Positions 25,703 to 35,236 of a stretch of DNA of 64,000 nt are shown piece by piece (position 1 is the first letter of the stretch; each line of letters opens with the position of its first letter). The translations under genes were made by a program, and so were the position numbers. The notes below the pieces were generated by a model. It made no database searches, was not told where the DNA came from, and worked only from the letters and a program-made list of their open reading frames with translations. The stretch is taken from NCBI RefSeq assembly GCF_017744155.1, contig NZ_JAGHQT010000019.1, positions 1 to 64,000 on the forward strand, in the 5' to 3' direction. Source of the DNA: Endozoicomonas sp. G2_1. Its GTDB lineage: Bacteria; Pseudomonadota; Gammaproteobacteria; Enterobacterales; Alteromonadaceae.

Positions 25703-26623
25703 TTAAGGTAACTGACAAATTTCTTCGTCTTTTTTATGATAATAATCAGCAGTTAAACCAAGTAGTTGTGGCACTGTGGCCGAAATAGCTGTTGATGAAA
25801 ACGTACCGACTAAAATTCCCGAAAACAATGCAATAGCAAAGCCAGATAATGACTCCCCTGCAAAAAACCATATCGCCAAAATAGTGGCAAGCGTTGTGCC
25901 AGAGGTTATCAAGGTGCGAACGATTGTTGATTTAATTGCGAGATTAATAATTGCCTCTATCTTGTCTTCCTTATTTCTTTTCATAATTTCACGAACTTTG
26001 TCACCAACAATAATTGAATCATTTAACGAGTAACCAATAATGGCGAGTAAACTTGCGAGAATGGTTAAATCAAATGAAAGTTCAAACCATGAAAATATGC
26101 CAAGCACGATAATAACATCATGAAAAAGTGCAAGAACTGAGCCCGCGGCCAAACGCCATTCAAACCTAAAGGACAAATAGAATAAAATGACAATTACCGA
26201 GGTCAATAATGCCAACCCTCCTTGATCAATCAACTCATCGCCAACTTGGCTACCAATGTATATTGCATCTTGAGGCATAATGGTTAGTCCACTATGCTCT
26301 GAAAATTCAGTTAGCCATGTTTTTCCTTTCAGGCTTCTATCATTATCAACCTGTTGCACACTCCAATACGTACCGTTTTCAGCTGAAGACAACTGAAATG
26401 TATCTGGCAAAAATGACGTTAATAAACCTTCCATTTTGTTCTGAGTTATCGATTGCTGAGTTGTAAACTCGGTAAGGTATCCACCAGTAAAATCCAAGCC
26501 AAGATTTAGCCCTTTAAAAAATAGGCTGAATAAAGCAAGTAATGTGAATATTGATGCAAAGTAAAAGCTGGCAAGACGGAATTTACTTAGAGCTTCAGTT
26601 TGTTTTAATAACAACGCGTTCAT
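25703..26623 (-). CDS. SecF-like protein-export protein (paralogue, SecF2)
   Basis: 306 residues, RND-like membrane protein. One N-terminal helix is followed by GLDFTGGYLTEF (the SecF signature), a periplasmic P4 domain, and a five-helix block with SLNDSIIVGDKVREIMKRN and GTFSSTAISATVPQLLGL. SecDF uses the proton gradient to complete export through SecYEG. It overlaps secD2 by four bases (ATGA-type), so the pair is translationally coupled. The usual yajC is missing, marking this as a second, divergent set rather than the housekeeping copy. Confidence 0.85.
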   Translation of the reverse strand: MNALLLKQTEALSKFRLASFYFASIFTLLALFSLFFKGLNLGLDFTGGYLTEFTTQQSITQNKMEGLLTSFLPDTFQLSSAENGTYWSVQQVDNDRSLKGKTWLTEFSEHSGLTIMPQDAIYIGSQVGDELIDQGGLALLTSVIVILFYLSFRFEWRLAAGSVLALFHDVIIVLGIFSWFELSFDLTILASLLAIIGYSLNDSIIVGDKVREIMKRNKEDKIEAIINLAIKSTIVRTLITSGTTLATILAIWFFAGESLSGFAIALFSGILVGTFSSTAISATVPQLLGLTADYYHKKDEEICQLP

Positions 26624-28452
26624 AGTTTCACTCCAAGTAGTTGAGATTTGTTTTCACGGATAGTTAGGTTAGTTAGCGCTTTGGAGACAAATACTCCAGT
26701 AAACATACTGGTTAAAATTCCTAAACATAGGGTGAGAGCGAAGCCTCTGACTGCACCATAGCCGATAGAGTATAAAATGATACCAGTGATCATCGTGGTG
26801 ATATTGGCATCCAAAATTGTTGAAAACGCACTTTTGTAACCATTTTCAATTGCAGAAAGAACATGTCGACCACGTTTTAATTCTTCTTTAATTCTTTCAA
26901 ATATAAGTACGTTGGTATCAACTGCCATACCTACGGTTAGCACCAAACCAGCAATTCCAGGAAGTGTTAAAACGGCACCAGGTAGGAGTGACATCAAACC
27001 AAGTAAACTCACTAAATTTGAGGCTAGCGCTACATTTGCGATAACACCTAAAGCTCGATACCAAAACGCCATGAAAAATAATGTGATCGAGATTCCAACA
27101 GTTAACGCTTTAATGCCGTTATCTATATTGTCAGTACCAAGCGTTGCTTCGATACTTCGCTGTTGAACAATTGTCACTGGGGCAGTTAACGAACCAGCCC
27201 GAAGCAATAAAGCAAGATCTTGTGCCGCCTGAGGGCTAGACATATTGGTAATACTAAACTGCGAACCTAAATGCTGCTGAATTGTGGCAACATTAATGAC
27301 TTTGCTCTTTTTCACGGTTTCATTATTGGCATTGCGATAAAACTCAGAGAAGACTGTTACCATGGGTTTGCCAATATTTTTCTTTGAAAATGCAGACATT
27401 TTCTTACCACCAACGCTATCTAGCGTTAAGTTGACCAAAGGCATGCCCATTTCATCTTGACCAGAGCGAGCATTTTTAATGCTGTCCCCTGAGAACACCA
27501 CTTTGCTATTCATCTTCAATATTCGCCCGTTCTCATCAGTCATTTTTATGATACCTGCTGAATGCGAGTTCTCGGCCAATTGATAAAAATCTAGTGAAGC
27601 CGTAGCGCCAATAATCCTTCTGGCATCTTCAGGGTTATGAACACCAGGTAATTCGATGCGAATTCTATTTTTTCCTTGTTTTTGGGTAACGGCTTCGGTA
27701 ATACCTAATTCTTCTATGCGCCCCCTTATCGTTTTTAGGGTTTGTTTCATAGTTTCTTGTCGGAATTTAACTTGCTCTTGTGCGGAGTACGCTAAAGTAA
27801 TTTGATTTTCACCTAGCTTTTTTTGCGTTAACTCTGGGTAGCTTCGCTTGATTTTTGTCGACAAATCTTTGTAAGCATTTTGTTGAGAGGAAGGATAACT
27901 AATCACGATTGAATAATTGTTTTCCTGTTTAACTTTAGTTAGACGAATGCGTTTTTCTCTAGCCAACGCCTTTATTTCAGAAGCGATACCTTTGGTCCTA
28001 TCGGACAATGCTCTTTCGGTATCGACATCAAGTACAAATAACACACCGCCACTGAGATCCAAACCTAACTTAATCGGTTTTCCATTCAAAGATTTTAACC
28101 ACCTAGGCGCATCACTTACCATTGAGCTACTAAATGAGAAGTATTCTCCATATTCTCGTTTCAGTAGATTTTCGACCGAATGTTGGTCTGTTTTATTTTT
28201 TAAAATAATAGTGGTGCCAGCTGAGGATGATTTTACTTCATCCGCAACGAGGTTGTGATTAGCTAACAGATGATTGATCTGTTGAGGAAATATTTGTTCG
28301 TTTTGGCTGCTGTTGTTTTCGAGGTGAATAATCACCTTGTCTGAGTATAAGTTGGGTAATGCGCTAATAAGCATAAATAACAATATGATAGCGATAATTA
28401 CATGTCGCCATTTAGCATGTCTTGCATACGCAGTTGTACGTGAGTTCATCAT
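26620..28452 (-). CDS. SecD-like protein-export protein (paralogue, SecD2)
   Basis: 610 residues with the SecD layout: N-terminal helix, a large periplasmic domain containing KLGLDLSGGVLFVLDV, IRIELPGVHNPEDARRIIGATA in outline, and the C-terminal six-helix core with GLVLTVGMAVDTNVLIFERIKEELKRG. Works with SecF2. Related genomes usually keep the main yajC-secD-secF set next to tgt. This copy has no such neighbours and is preceded by a small exported protein gene, so a specialised export substrate is a reasonable guess. Confidence 0.87.
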   Translation of the reverse strand: MMNSRTTAYARHAKWRHVIIAIILLFMLISALPNLYSDKVIIHLENNSSQNEQIFPQQINHLLANHNLVADEVKSSSAGTTIILKNKTDQHSVENLLKREYGEYFSFSSSMVSDAPRWLKSLNGKPIKLGLDLSGGVLFVLDVDTERALSDRTKGIASEIKALAREKRIRLTKVKQENNYSIVISYPSSQQNAYKDLSTKIKRSYPELTQKKLGENQITLAYSAQEQVKFRQETMKQTLKTIRGRIEELGITEAVTQKQGKNRIRIELPGVHNPEDARRIIGATASLDFYQLAENSHSAGIIKMTDENGRILKMNSKVVFSGDSIKNARSGQDEMGMPLVNLTLDSVGGKKMSAFSKKNIGKPMVTVFSEFYRNANNETVKKSKVINVATIQQHLGSQFSITNMSSPQAAQDLALLLRAGSLTAPVTIVQQRSIEATLGTDNIDNGIKALTVGISITLFFMAFWYRALGVIANVALASNLVSLLGLMSLLPGAVLTLPGIAGLVLTVGMAVDTNVLIFERIKEELKRGRHVLSAIENGYKSAFSTILDANITTMITGIILYSIGYGAVRGFALTLCLGILTSMFTGVFVSKALTNLTIRENKSQLLGVKL

Positions 28453-28619
28453 AAAATCTCTAAATAAAAAACCACAATAATTGCGTTAGCCCTATGGCTA
28501 TAAAGCAAATACTGTGAGTAACCGACAAATTAATATAGGTATTGAAAAAGGATAAATAGTTGATTTGTACAGTGCAGAAAATAAGAACTTACAATTTTAC
28601 TGAACTGTTAGCTGATGAA

Positions 28620-29039
28620 TTAACTTTGATAAGTGATGCGAGATGAATATAAAAAATTCCCGTCTTTCCAGCCAGAAAGTCGAGATGAGTTAGTATTGTG
28701 ACTTAATTGTTCAAACCATTGAGGAGTTAAAGGAGGATTGGTTAGATTTTTGAACACCCCAGCATTCAATTTAACTTTAAAAAACTCTATCACTAACACG
28801 TAATTGGGTGTTGTTTGTATTTCAGCGGCAAACAACGAAGGACTCACTCTATTTAATCTTGGCAGATTAAATAAATCTTTCGGTTCATCGTTATCAAAAT
28901 TTGAAACATTTAGCTGTACGGCTTGAGCAAAAGAGACGTGTTTGAAAGAGTCTTTGTCATAAACCTCAAAGCTCGGCAAGGCGTTAGCCGCTTGAGCTAA
29001 TACCAATAAAAATAACATGAGAGTTAGTTTACGCCACAT
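28620..29039 (-). CDS. Hypothetical exported protein upstream of secD2
   Basis: 139 residues, signal peptide MWRKLTLMLFLLVLAQAANA cleaved near residue 20. The mature protein is small and soluble (SFEVYDKDSFKHVSFAQAVQLNVSNF, ELLD-free, no cysteine pairs). I do not recognise it. It lies 167 bp upstream of secD2 on the same strand and may be cotranscribed with the secDF pair, either as an accessory or as a substrate. Confidence 0.55.
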   Translation of the reverse strand: MWRKLTLMLFLLVLAQAANALPSFEVYDKDSFKHVSFAQAVQLNVSNFDNDEPKDLFNLPRLNRVSPSLFAAEIQTTPNYVLVIEFFKVKLNAGVFKNLTNPPLTPQWFEQLSHNTNSSRLSGWKDGNFLYSSRITYQS

Positions 29040-29345
29040 GAAAATAAAGACTCCTTGAAGTTATTAAATCATATATGGATTTTTATCGAGAATTCAATAG
29101 CTTTATTGTGTTCAGTGAATATTGAGTTGTCTAATGACATATTTAAGCGTTGAGCTAAAAGAAAGCCACGATGTTGCTAACCTTTACCTTCGCCTTCTAC
29201 ATCACGCTGATAGCCGCCAGTAAGACTATTAGTCAACACTGCGGCTCGAATGAGATTTACTTCCGCCGTAGTGAATGGCAAAACGCTATAGTTTGATGTT
29301 TAGTAAAAAAACGTAACTAAACACACCATTTAAACAGCGATGTAT
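29040..29345. other. Intergenic region with a possible gene remnant
   Basis: No intact gene is present. On the minus strand 29177-29300 reads as an uninterrupted stretch (SNYSVLPFTTAEVNLIRAAV and then TNSLTGGYQRDVEGEGKG, stop) without a proper start codon; it looks like the C-terminal piece of a lost gene. Confidence 0.35.
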
Positions 29346-30158
29346 CTATGTCTCTAGTGCTTTATTCAAAAGCTCTTCCTCTGACCAATTTAAACGTTCA
29401 AATACGGCAAGCCAATTTGAATCAAATGACGCTTCAATTGTCACGTTTTGCTTGGTAACTGGGTGTTCAAAGTTCAATTTTTGAGCGTGTAACATTAAAC
29501 GCTGCAAGCCAAAATGTTCGGCGAAAAACGGGTTTTGTTTGTTGTCACCGTAGTTAATATCGCCAATAATTGGGTGACGTAAATGGGCTAAATGTCGCCT
29601 AATTTGGTGGCGCCGGCCAGTTTTGGGTTCTACTTTTACCAGTGAATAACGCACGCTAGGGTACTTGCCAACAGCAATTGGCAGTGATGCTTGAGCCAGG
29701 GTTTGATAAGAGCTCAGCGCTGCTTTTTCTTCTTGCTGCTGGTTGGCGAACTTATCGCCAATTTTGTCGAGTTTTTCTTTTAATGGATGGTTTATCTCGC
29801 CAGCGCCATTTAAAAAGCCTCGGCACAAAGCATAATAAGTTTTCGTGATTTTACGTTCACTAAATAGTGTATTCATCGCTCTGGCAACCTCTTCTGTTAA
29901 CGCGAACAGTAAGACGCCAGATGTTGGCCTGTCTAAACGGTGAACCGGGTAAACATATTGCCCGACTTGGTCTCGCACCAATTGCAAGGCAAAGTACTTT
30001 TCGTGACGGTCGAGATAACTGCGATGAACAAATAAGCCCGATGGCTTGTCTACCGCCACCAAATATTCGTCTTCATATAAAATCTTAAGCACAGGTTTGT
30101 CGTCAAACTCGCACTCGGTTGAAGGCTTACCAGCAGTATCGTTAACAAGTGATGTCAT
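29346..30158 (-). CDS. truC: tRNA pseudouridine(65) synthase TruC
   Basis: RluA-family enzyme that isomerises U65 in certain tRNAs. 270 residues. The catalytic motif HRLDRPTSGVLL carries Asp76; LYEDEYLVAVDKPSGLFVHRS is typical of TruC. GRRHQIRRHLAHLRHPIIGD completes the family signature. The first 25 residues are an extra polar leader. It overlaps yqcC by four bases, the same pair as in E. coli. Confidence 0.95.
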   Translation of the reverse strand: MTSLVNDTAGKPSTECEFDDKPVLKILYEDEYLVAVDKPSGLFVHRSYLDRHEKYFALQLVRDQVGQYVYPVHRLDRPTSGVLLFALTEEVARAMNTLFSERKITKTYYALCRGFLNGAGEINHPLKEKLDKIGDKFANQQQEEKAALSSYQTLAQASLPIAVGKYPSVRYSLVKVEPKTGRRHQIRRHLAHLRHPIIGDINYGDNKQNPFFAEHFGLQRLMLHAQKLNFEHPVTKQNVTIEASFDSNWLAVFERLNWSEEELLNKALET

Positions 30159-30544
30159 CTTAATTGGCTTTGGCTATTGGCTGGTGAATTAGACGTCACG
30201 CGATATAGCGTTTGCTGACGCTGACCGCTGAGTAATTCGTCGATATCGGCAATCACATTAATCATATCGGCAGCGTCGCTACCAAGCGCTTTAAAGGCTT
30301 CCTCAGCCATCGGGCAAAGGGCAATATTTTCAGGCAACGGATGATTTGCGCCAATCATTATTTGCATTCGCTCGATAAAAATAAATTGTAGCCACTGTTC
30401 AAAGCGCAAAGTATCAAGACAAAAAGGTTGTTGGCTAGCCAATGCCGCTTGCGACGGTTTATCGAGCTGCCACAAATCGAGCTTTTTCAGCTGGTGGGTT
30501 AAATTGAGCAGCTGTTGTGATAGAATTTCAACCTTTGTCGGCAC
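30155..30544 (-). CDS. yqcC: YqcC-family protein
   Basis: 129 residues of the YqcC family (function unknown), a small all-helical protein with LDLWQ, PFCLDTLRFEQWLQFIFIERM and LPENIALCPMAEEAF. It is the first gene of the yqcC-truC operon, and its stop overlaps the truC start, implying coupled translation. The family context suggests a helper role around tRNA modification, but this is not established. Confidence 0.92.
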   Translation of the reverse strand: MPTKVEILSQQLLNLTHQLKKLDLWQLDKPSQAALASQQPFCLDTLRFEQWLQFIFIERMQIMIGANHPLPENIALCPMAEEAFKALGSDAADMINVIADIDELLSGQRQQTLYRVTSNSPANSQSQLR

Positions 30545-30701
30545 ACAAATCTCCTGTGTAATACCAATTCATATAAATAAATCCGTATTAATAATTGGTT
30601 TTTATCGAGTATTATCTGAGTAAGTATATCTTAATCAGCGTTAAGACAGTAGATTTATAGCTTTGTAGAATAAGCATTAGCACGCAACCATTAGAGTTTT
30701 T

Positions 30702-31724
30702 ATGGACACCATTGATACCATCTCAGAATTATTAGCCATTTCTCATTGCCAGTATCGCGTATTCGATATTGGCCGCAAAATTGACAAAATTACCAAGACT
30801 GATTTTGAGAAAATCGAACACAATCAAATTCCTTACCCTACGCCATCTCAGGGCCACGCCTTTTTAGCCATCGCCTTTTGGCAAAAACAATCAAGCCAAC
30901 CTTATTTGTGGTTTGTCAAACTGCCGTTAGACGAGCGTGGTTTACTCAATCAAGGCGCGAGAAACCACTTTATTGCCATTATCGTAGAAGCGCTGGGATC
31001 AGATTTATCGGTTGATCCAACCGAACAACAAGAAGAGTTACTCAAAGCTAACCCATACCACTTTACGCCGGCCCAATACAAACTGGCCAGTTTAAACAGC
31101 CAGTTAAAAATTGAGTTAAAACAGAATTTAAGTGCCCATTATGAGCATTGCCAGCATTACCTTTCAGGCGCGCTTGGCTGGGATCAATGGCACAGTGTTG
31201 CCATTCAAGGCATTAGTGACTTTGCCTGCTGCATCGGCGACCACGACAATCAAAGTGCTTTTATTGCAGCGTTACCAAATTTACCACTAGAGGTATTGCA
31301 ACCGCTTACCAGTGCGCTTGAGAATCAAACACTTTCAGTTGATGCTATTAACGCGATACTCGCTTATTACCCAAAGGCTGACAGTGTTATTAAACAATTT
31401 TTGTTGAGAAGCCTAGCCTCTAGTTGTCAGCATCCTTATGTCATAAGCTTTATTGAGCAAGCATTAGTTGCCCAAAGCTTTAATGCCGAACAAGCTATTT
31501 GCTTAGCTGGTCGTTGTTGGCAAGTATTTGATAATAGTCAATTGCTCATGCTATTTTTGGAGCAAGTCGTCGCTATCGACGAACAAGGGTTGTTTGCCGC
31601 AATTTTTAAAGACTTAGTTGCAGTGCCGAGTATTAGGCCATTGCTGTTCCAATGTATGCGTGAGCCTAATCGCAGCCAAGCGTTAGCAAAAGAAATTGGC
31701 GCGCTATTTCAGGCCAATAGTTAG
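30702..31724 (+). CDS. DUF3549-family protein
   Basis: 340 residues, soluble, no signal. The N-terminal section (ISHCQYRVFDIGRKIDKI, FLAIAFWQ, YLWFVKLPLDERGLLNQGARN) is characteristic of DUF3549 proteins found in Shewanella, Vibrio and Colwellia relatives. The C-terminal half is helical with HEAT-like character. Divergent from yqcC-truC and followed by DUF3301 and DUF805-like genes, a gene group often kept together in this order. Function unknown. Confidence 0.85.
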   Translation: MDTIDTISELLAISHCQYRVFDIGRKIDKITKTDFEKIEHNQIPYPTPSQGHAFLAIAFWQKQSSQPYLWFVKLPLDERGLLNQGARNHFIAIIVEALGSDLSVDPTEQQEELLKANPYHFTPAQYKLASLNSQLKIELKQNLSAHYEHCQHYLSGALGWDQWHSVAIQGISDFACCIGDHDNQSAFIAALPNLPLEVLQPLTSALENQTLSVDAINAILAYYPKADSVIKQFLLRSLASSCQHPYVISFIEQALVAQSFNAEQAICLAGRCWQVFDNSQLLMLFLEQVVAIDEQGLFAAIFKDLVAVPSIRPLLFQCMREPNRSQALAKEIGALFQANS

Positions 31725-31813
31725 TAAAAAAGCCTTACAAGCATTAAATTGGGCGGTGCTTGGTGCTCGCCCTTAACCATTATAATCAACAATAAATTAC
31801 AAGATCAGGTGCT

Positions 31814-32116
31814 ATGCTTTCCGATATTTATATTCTCCTCGCCGTTGCCTTAGTCTTTTGGTATTTCATTTATTTACGCAAAATTGCCGAAATGGGCAAA
31901 AAGCATGCAGCTGGTTACTGTAAACAGAACAATTTGCAACTACTAGCAATTGCAAGGCGAAGCAGCAGATTGCGTTTCAACCAAAAAAACGGCCTGCACT
32001 GGTCGAGTATTTTTGATTTTGAGTTTAGTGGTGATGGTGAATCACACTATCAAGGCGTGCTCACCTTAAAAGGGTTGAAACTTGAAGACGTCGTGTTACC
32101 CGCGTACCGCGTTTAA
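31814..32116 (+). CDS. DUF3301-family small membrane protein
   Basis: 100 residues: one N-terminal helix (IYILLAVALVFWYFIYL) followed by a cytoplasmic domain with AAGYCKQNNLQLL, FDFEFSGDGE and the terminal tyrosine-rich strand. This is the DUF3301 pattern; no function is known. It sits 89 bp after DUF3549 and 19 bp before the next gene, probably one operon. Confidence 0.88.
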   Translation: MLSDIYILLAVALVFWYFIYLRKIAEMGKKHAAGYCKQNNLQLLAIARRSSRLRFNQKNGLHWSSIFDFEFSGDGESHYQGVLTLKGLKLEDVVLPAYRV

Positions 32117-32135
32117 ATAGGTAAATACCAAGGCT

Positions 32136-33314
32136 ATGATGTCGTTTATTCATTCTCTGTTTTGTCGCCATGGCGCAGATAATCGTCAGCGCTATTTTCT
32201 GATTAATCTCGCAGCTGCGTTTGCCTTTGCTTTAACCGCGCTAGTGTTCAAGCAATACCCAGCGATTCAAATACTTTTTCTAGCTGTTTTGGCAAGTGTG
32301 CTTACTTTTTCAGGTCTGCGCAGGCTGCGCGATGCCAGCAAAAACAATTACTGGTTGTTATCTTCCGTCTTGTTGTTTGTGCTCGTTGGTTTGTTAATCA
32401 TCGTCAGTGACAGTTTATCCAGTGTTTGGTTATTAATCGCACCTTTGCTTTCTTCAACGATTTTACTGACATATCCAAGTACTCATACCGCAAGTAGTGC
32501 CGCTGCAAACTATATTTTGGGCTATAGTGGCCCTGTTGACCTGACCAACTTTCAAAAGCCAGGTGTGCAGTCTCGACGCCGCGTTGAACCGGTTATCGAG
32601 GGCGAACAGCTCAACAACCCGGCTCACTCTATCAACCATGAATCAACGGTCGTTGAAACCGGGTTGGTGTCACCAAGGCAAGACAATGACTTGGGTACCA
32701 AATGCCGAACACTGCTCGATTCAGGTCTGCGCCAATTAGAAAATAAATTAAGTATATCTCGCCCGCTTTTGTTAGGTGCACTATTGGCAACTGTGGCAAT
32801 ATTATTAACGATTATTGGCTTATCGACCAGCTCTTGGCTTTCTCATAATGATAGTCAATCAAGTGATTCAACTTCACCTAATCAAAGCGCATCAATCGAC
32901 AATGACCAAGATCAACAAATTGACCAACTGCTATCCTTTGGTCAGATGGATTTCCAACACCAAGTCACCCTACCCGACAACTTTGACCTTGCAAGTAATC
33001 AGTATCAAGGCTTAGCACTGCTCTGGCAAGGTGATAATAGCGACCAACAACAGCTCTGGCATATCGCTACCGCCTCTGGTGATAAAAGCTGTCAAGAAAT
33101 CGCCTTTAACAACAAAAAGCGCTTTCGTACCGTCAGTGTTTCTGTCGACCAATATGGCGACTATACAGCGTTGTTTTCGCCAATCGATCGTTCAACACTG
33201 GTAAAAGCACTTGCTAAGGCTGGAAGTTTTGAATTATGTGGTTATCGCTTTTCGTTGAAAGGTAGCCAAGCGACGCTGGGTAAACACAACTACTATCAAC
33301 AATTTTTAAATTGA
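32136..33314 (+). CDS. DUF805-like membrane protein with a long extension
   Basis: 392 residues. The first about 115 residues hold three to four helices and a DUF805-like beginning (GADNRQRYFLIN, then a loop FSGLRRLRDASKNNYW). A linker of polar residues follows, then a further helix near 212-232, and a 150-residue C-terminal domain ending QATLGKHNYYQQFLN that is probably periplasmic. The combination is unlike the usual 100-140-residue DUF805 proteins. Role unknown. Confidence 0.6.
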   Translation: MMSFIHSLFCRHGADNRQRYFLINLAAAFAFALTALVFKQYPAIQILFLAVLASVLTFSGLRRLRDASKNNYWLLSSVLLFVLVGLLIIVSDSLSSVWLLIAPLLSSTILLTYPSTHTASSAAANYILGYSGPVDLTNFQKPGVQSRRRVEPVIEGEQLNNPAHSINHESTVVETGLVSPRQDNDLGTKCRTLLDSGLRQLENKLSISRPLLLGALLATVAILLTIIGLSTSSWLSHNDSQSSDSTSPNQSASIDNDQDQQIDQLLSFGQMDFQHQVTLPDNFDLASNQYQGLALLWQGDNSDQQQLWHIATASGDKSCQEIAFNNKKRFRTVSVSVDQYGDYTALFSPIDRSTLVKALAKAGSFELCGYRFSLKGSQATLGKHNYYQQFLN

Positions 33315-33375
33315 TATCAGTAAGAAAGAAGCAACAAAGCCATAAGTAAATAATGGTTTTGGCATAGATACTGCT

Positions 33376-33437
33376 AAATAACCTGCGACGAAGGTTTTTT
33401 CGTCAAAACGTCAATAAACTGATGATGTAGGTTATTT
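33376..33437 (+). promoter_or_regulatory. Two-level hairpin abutting the diguanylate cyclase start
   Basis: AAATAACCT (33376-33384) pairs perfectly with AGGTTATTT (33429-33437), which ends at the base before the ATG and includes the only AGG-type ribosome binding site. Inside, GACGAA and TTCGTC form a second hairpin. If it forms in the mRNA it would hide the ribosome binding site. Confidence 0.45.
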
Positions 33438-34340
33438 ATGCAAACGCTTAATATTTTTGATAAAAAAATTGCTGAATATAGCTATTTAGGGCCCGTAAGC
33501 CAGCAACATATAGAAGACGACCACGCCAAACGTGGCTTAGCGCTATTGGAACAGCTGCAAACAACCCTTGATATCAATAAATTATTAAACATCTTTGCCA
33601 TGGAAGCGGCAAAATATGTCGACTTTGCCGGCTTGTACTTTCAAGCTAACGACCTAAAATTTGCCATTCGCGGCAGTAAATCGGCAAAAGCCGAGCGCAG
33701 ATTCGAGTTAAAAGTACACAACCAATTTATTGGTAATATTACTTATGCGATTAACAGCCCGATTAGTTTAAGCAACTACAAAATCATCGAAGAATTACAT
33801 CAATACCTCGTGCACCCGTTGCACAATGCCTTGCAATATCAGCAAGCGTTGCAGCTGGCAATGGAAGACGCATTAACAGGCTTGGGCAATCGTCGATATT
33901 TTGACGAGCAGTTATCGAGAGCAATGAAACATGCCGACCGTCAGCAAACGCAAGTGGGCTTAATTTTGGCTGATCTAAATAAGTTTAAGCCAATTAACGA
34001 TGTTCACGGTCACGATATTGGCGACCGGGTACTAAAACATTTTGCTGATGCGTTAAAACTGAGTGTTCGCGATTCAGACAGTGTTTTTAGATTTGGTGGA
34101 GACGAATTTGCTATTTTGGTTGAATGCGCAAGTGGTCAAGCCCTCAACCAAATTGAACACCGCATCAAACACGCGCTTAGCCAAGATGCCTTGTTAACCA
34201 AGTATAAAGTTAGCTGTAGTCTAGGCAAAACGTTCATGGACCGTGCCGATACAGAGAAAAGTTTTTTCAAACGTGCCGATAATGCACTTTATCGAAACAA
34301 GATGGGCAATACCACTCCCCTATCAATCGTTTCTTTGTAA
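33438..34340 (+). CDS. Diguanylate cyclase (GGDEF) with an N-terminal sensor-like domain
   Basis: Makes c-di-GMP from two GTP. 300 residues. Residues about 30-130 resemble a GAF-type sensor (LDINKLLNIFAMEAAKYVDFAG). The catalytic domain starts at DALTGLGNRRYFD (about 144); the active-site motif GGDEF is at 220-224 and the product-inhibition site RDSD (RxxD) at 211-214. LADLNKFKPINDVHGHDIGDRVL is intact, so the enzyme should be active and feedback-inhibited. No membrane segment, so it acts in the cytoplasm. It may feed the riboswitch at 4755-4846. Confidence 0.93.
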   Translation: MQTLNIFDKKIAEYSYLGPVSQQHIEDDHAKRGLALLEQLQTTLDINKLLNIFAMEAAKYVDFAGLYFQANDLKFAIRGSKSAKAERRFELKVHNQFIGNITYAINSPISLSNYKIIEELHQYLVHPLHNALQYQQALQLAMEDALTGLGNRRYFDEQLSRAMKHADRQQTQVGLILADLNKFKPINDVHGHDIGDRVLKHFADALKLSVRDSDSVFRFGGDEFAILVECASGQALNQIEHRIKHALSQDALLTKYKVSCSLGKTFMDRADTEKSFFKRADNALYRNKMGNTTPLSIVSL

Positions 34341-34439
34341 CGATAACTTCACTCAATTAGCTGATGTTTTATTGACTTTGCTCAATAAAGCATCGCTTTA
34401 TCGTGATAGTCTAGCGATATATATATCGAAAAAAGGACT

Positions 34440-34814
34440 ATGACGATGACAAATCACGGTATTTCAATAGGTATTTCCCGCTTAGACAGCGAATTCATTT
34501 TAACCCTAACCCTTGCTGGCACGCTTAACCACCAAGATTTTCAGTGTATGCCGTCAATGCTACGCAGCGCACTGGCAGAAGTTGCCAGCCAAACAGTCAA
34601 AGCTTTTATCAATACAGAGCACCTTCAGGGTTTAGAGTCTCAATCGAGCTGGTTTGACTTTTCACTGACTGAACACAATACCGAGTTTAGTCAAATGGCA
34701 GTTTTGACCAATGATAGTAATTTAGCGGTAAGTCAACAGGTCAGCCATTGGCTTAACAGCAGTGATATTGCCTATTTTACCGATCACGAAAGTGCACTTA
34801 ATTGGCTAAAATAA
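34440..34814 (+). CDS. STAS/SpoIIAA-like protein
   Basis: 124 residues matching the small STAS-like (SpoIIAA or DUF3478-type) pattern: an initial strand FILTLTLAGTLNHQDFQ, helix PSMLRSALAEV, strand VKAFINTEHLQG, then helices and VLTND and YFTDHESALNWLK. Typical members bind lipids or act as partner proteins. It stands 99 bp after the diguanylate cyclase with an AAAGGAC site. A similar small protein lies at 52075-52452. Specific role unknown. Confidence 0.65.
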   Translation: MTMTNHGISIGISRLDSEFILTLTLAGTLNHQDFQCMPSMLRSALAEVASQTVKAFINTEHLQGLESQSSWFDFSLTEHNTEFSQMAVLTNDSNLAVSQQVSHWLNSSDIAYFTDHESALNWLK

Positions 34815-35210
34815 CTAGCCTGTGCTCTGGCCTTTTTGATAAAGCGCACAACTGGCACCGGCGGGATCTTGAATCACAACAAATTTATCCGCACCCATCG
34901 CTTTAACCTCAGTTAAGCATTTGCCGCCGTTTTGTCTGGTTTGCTCTACCGCGGCATCAAGATCTTCAACTAAAAAGTAAGGTAGCCAAACCGCTGGTAA
35001 ATCTTGGTTTGGCCCTTTTGCGTGACATATGCCGGCAACTGCATCATCCGTCTCCGATGGCATCATAGCAAAATCACTATACTCGCCCATGTCGACTTGA
35101 TGCTCGCGCCAGCCGATAACCTGCTGGTAGAAATTTTTGATTTCAACCGCATTGTTCACCGTAAGGTCAATCCATGCCAGTTGTCCCGACTCATTTTTAG
35201 CGTCAGTCAT
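34815..35210 (-). CDS. VOC-family protein (glyoxalase fold)
   Basis: 131 residues: one vicinal-oxygen-chelate unit pair with LAWIDLTVNNAVEIKNFYQQVIGW, MMPSETDDAVAGICHA, PYFLVEDLDAAVEQTRQNGGK and VIQDPAGASCALYQ. It resembles the CFP-30B or YdeP-type VOC proteins. Members bind metals or small ligands, but the substrate is unknown. Its 3' end touches that of the STAS-like gene, convergent with no gap. Confidence 0.8.
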   Translation of the reverse strand: MTDAKNESGQLAWIDLTVNNAVEIKNFYQQVIGWREHQVDMGEYSDFAMMPSETDDAVAGICHAKGPNQDLPAVWLPYFLVEDLDAAVEQTRQNGGKCLTEVKAMGADKFVVIQDPAGASCALYQKGQSTG

Positions 35211-35236
35211 TAGTTAGCCCTCTATAGTTAATGATA

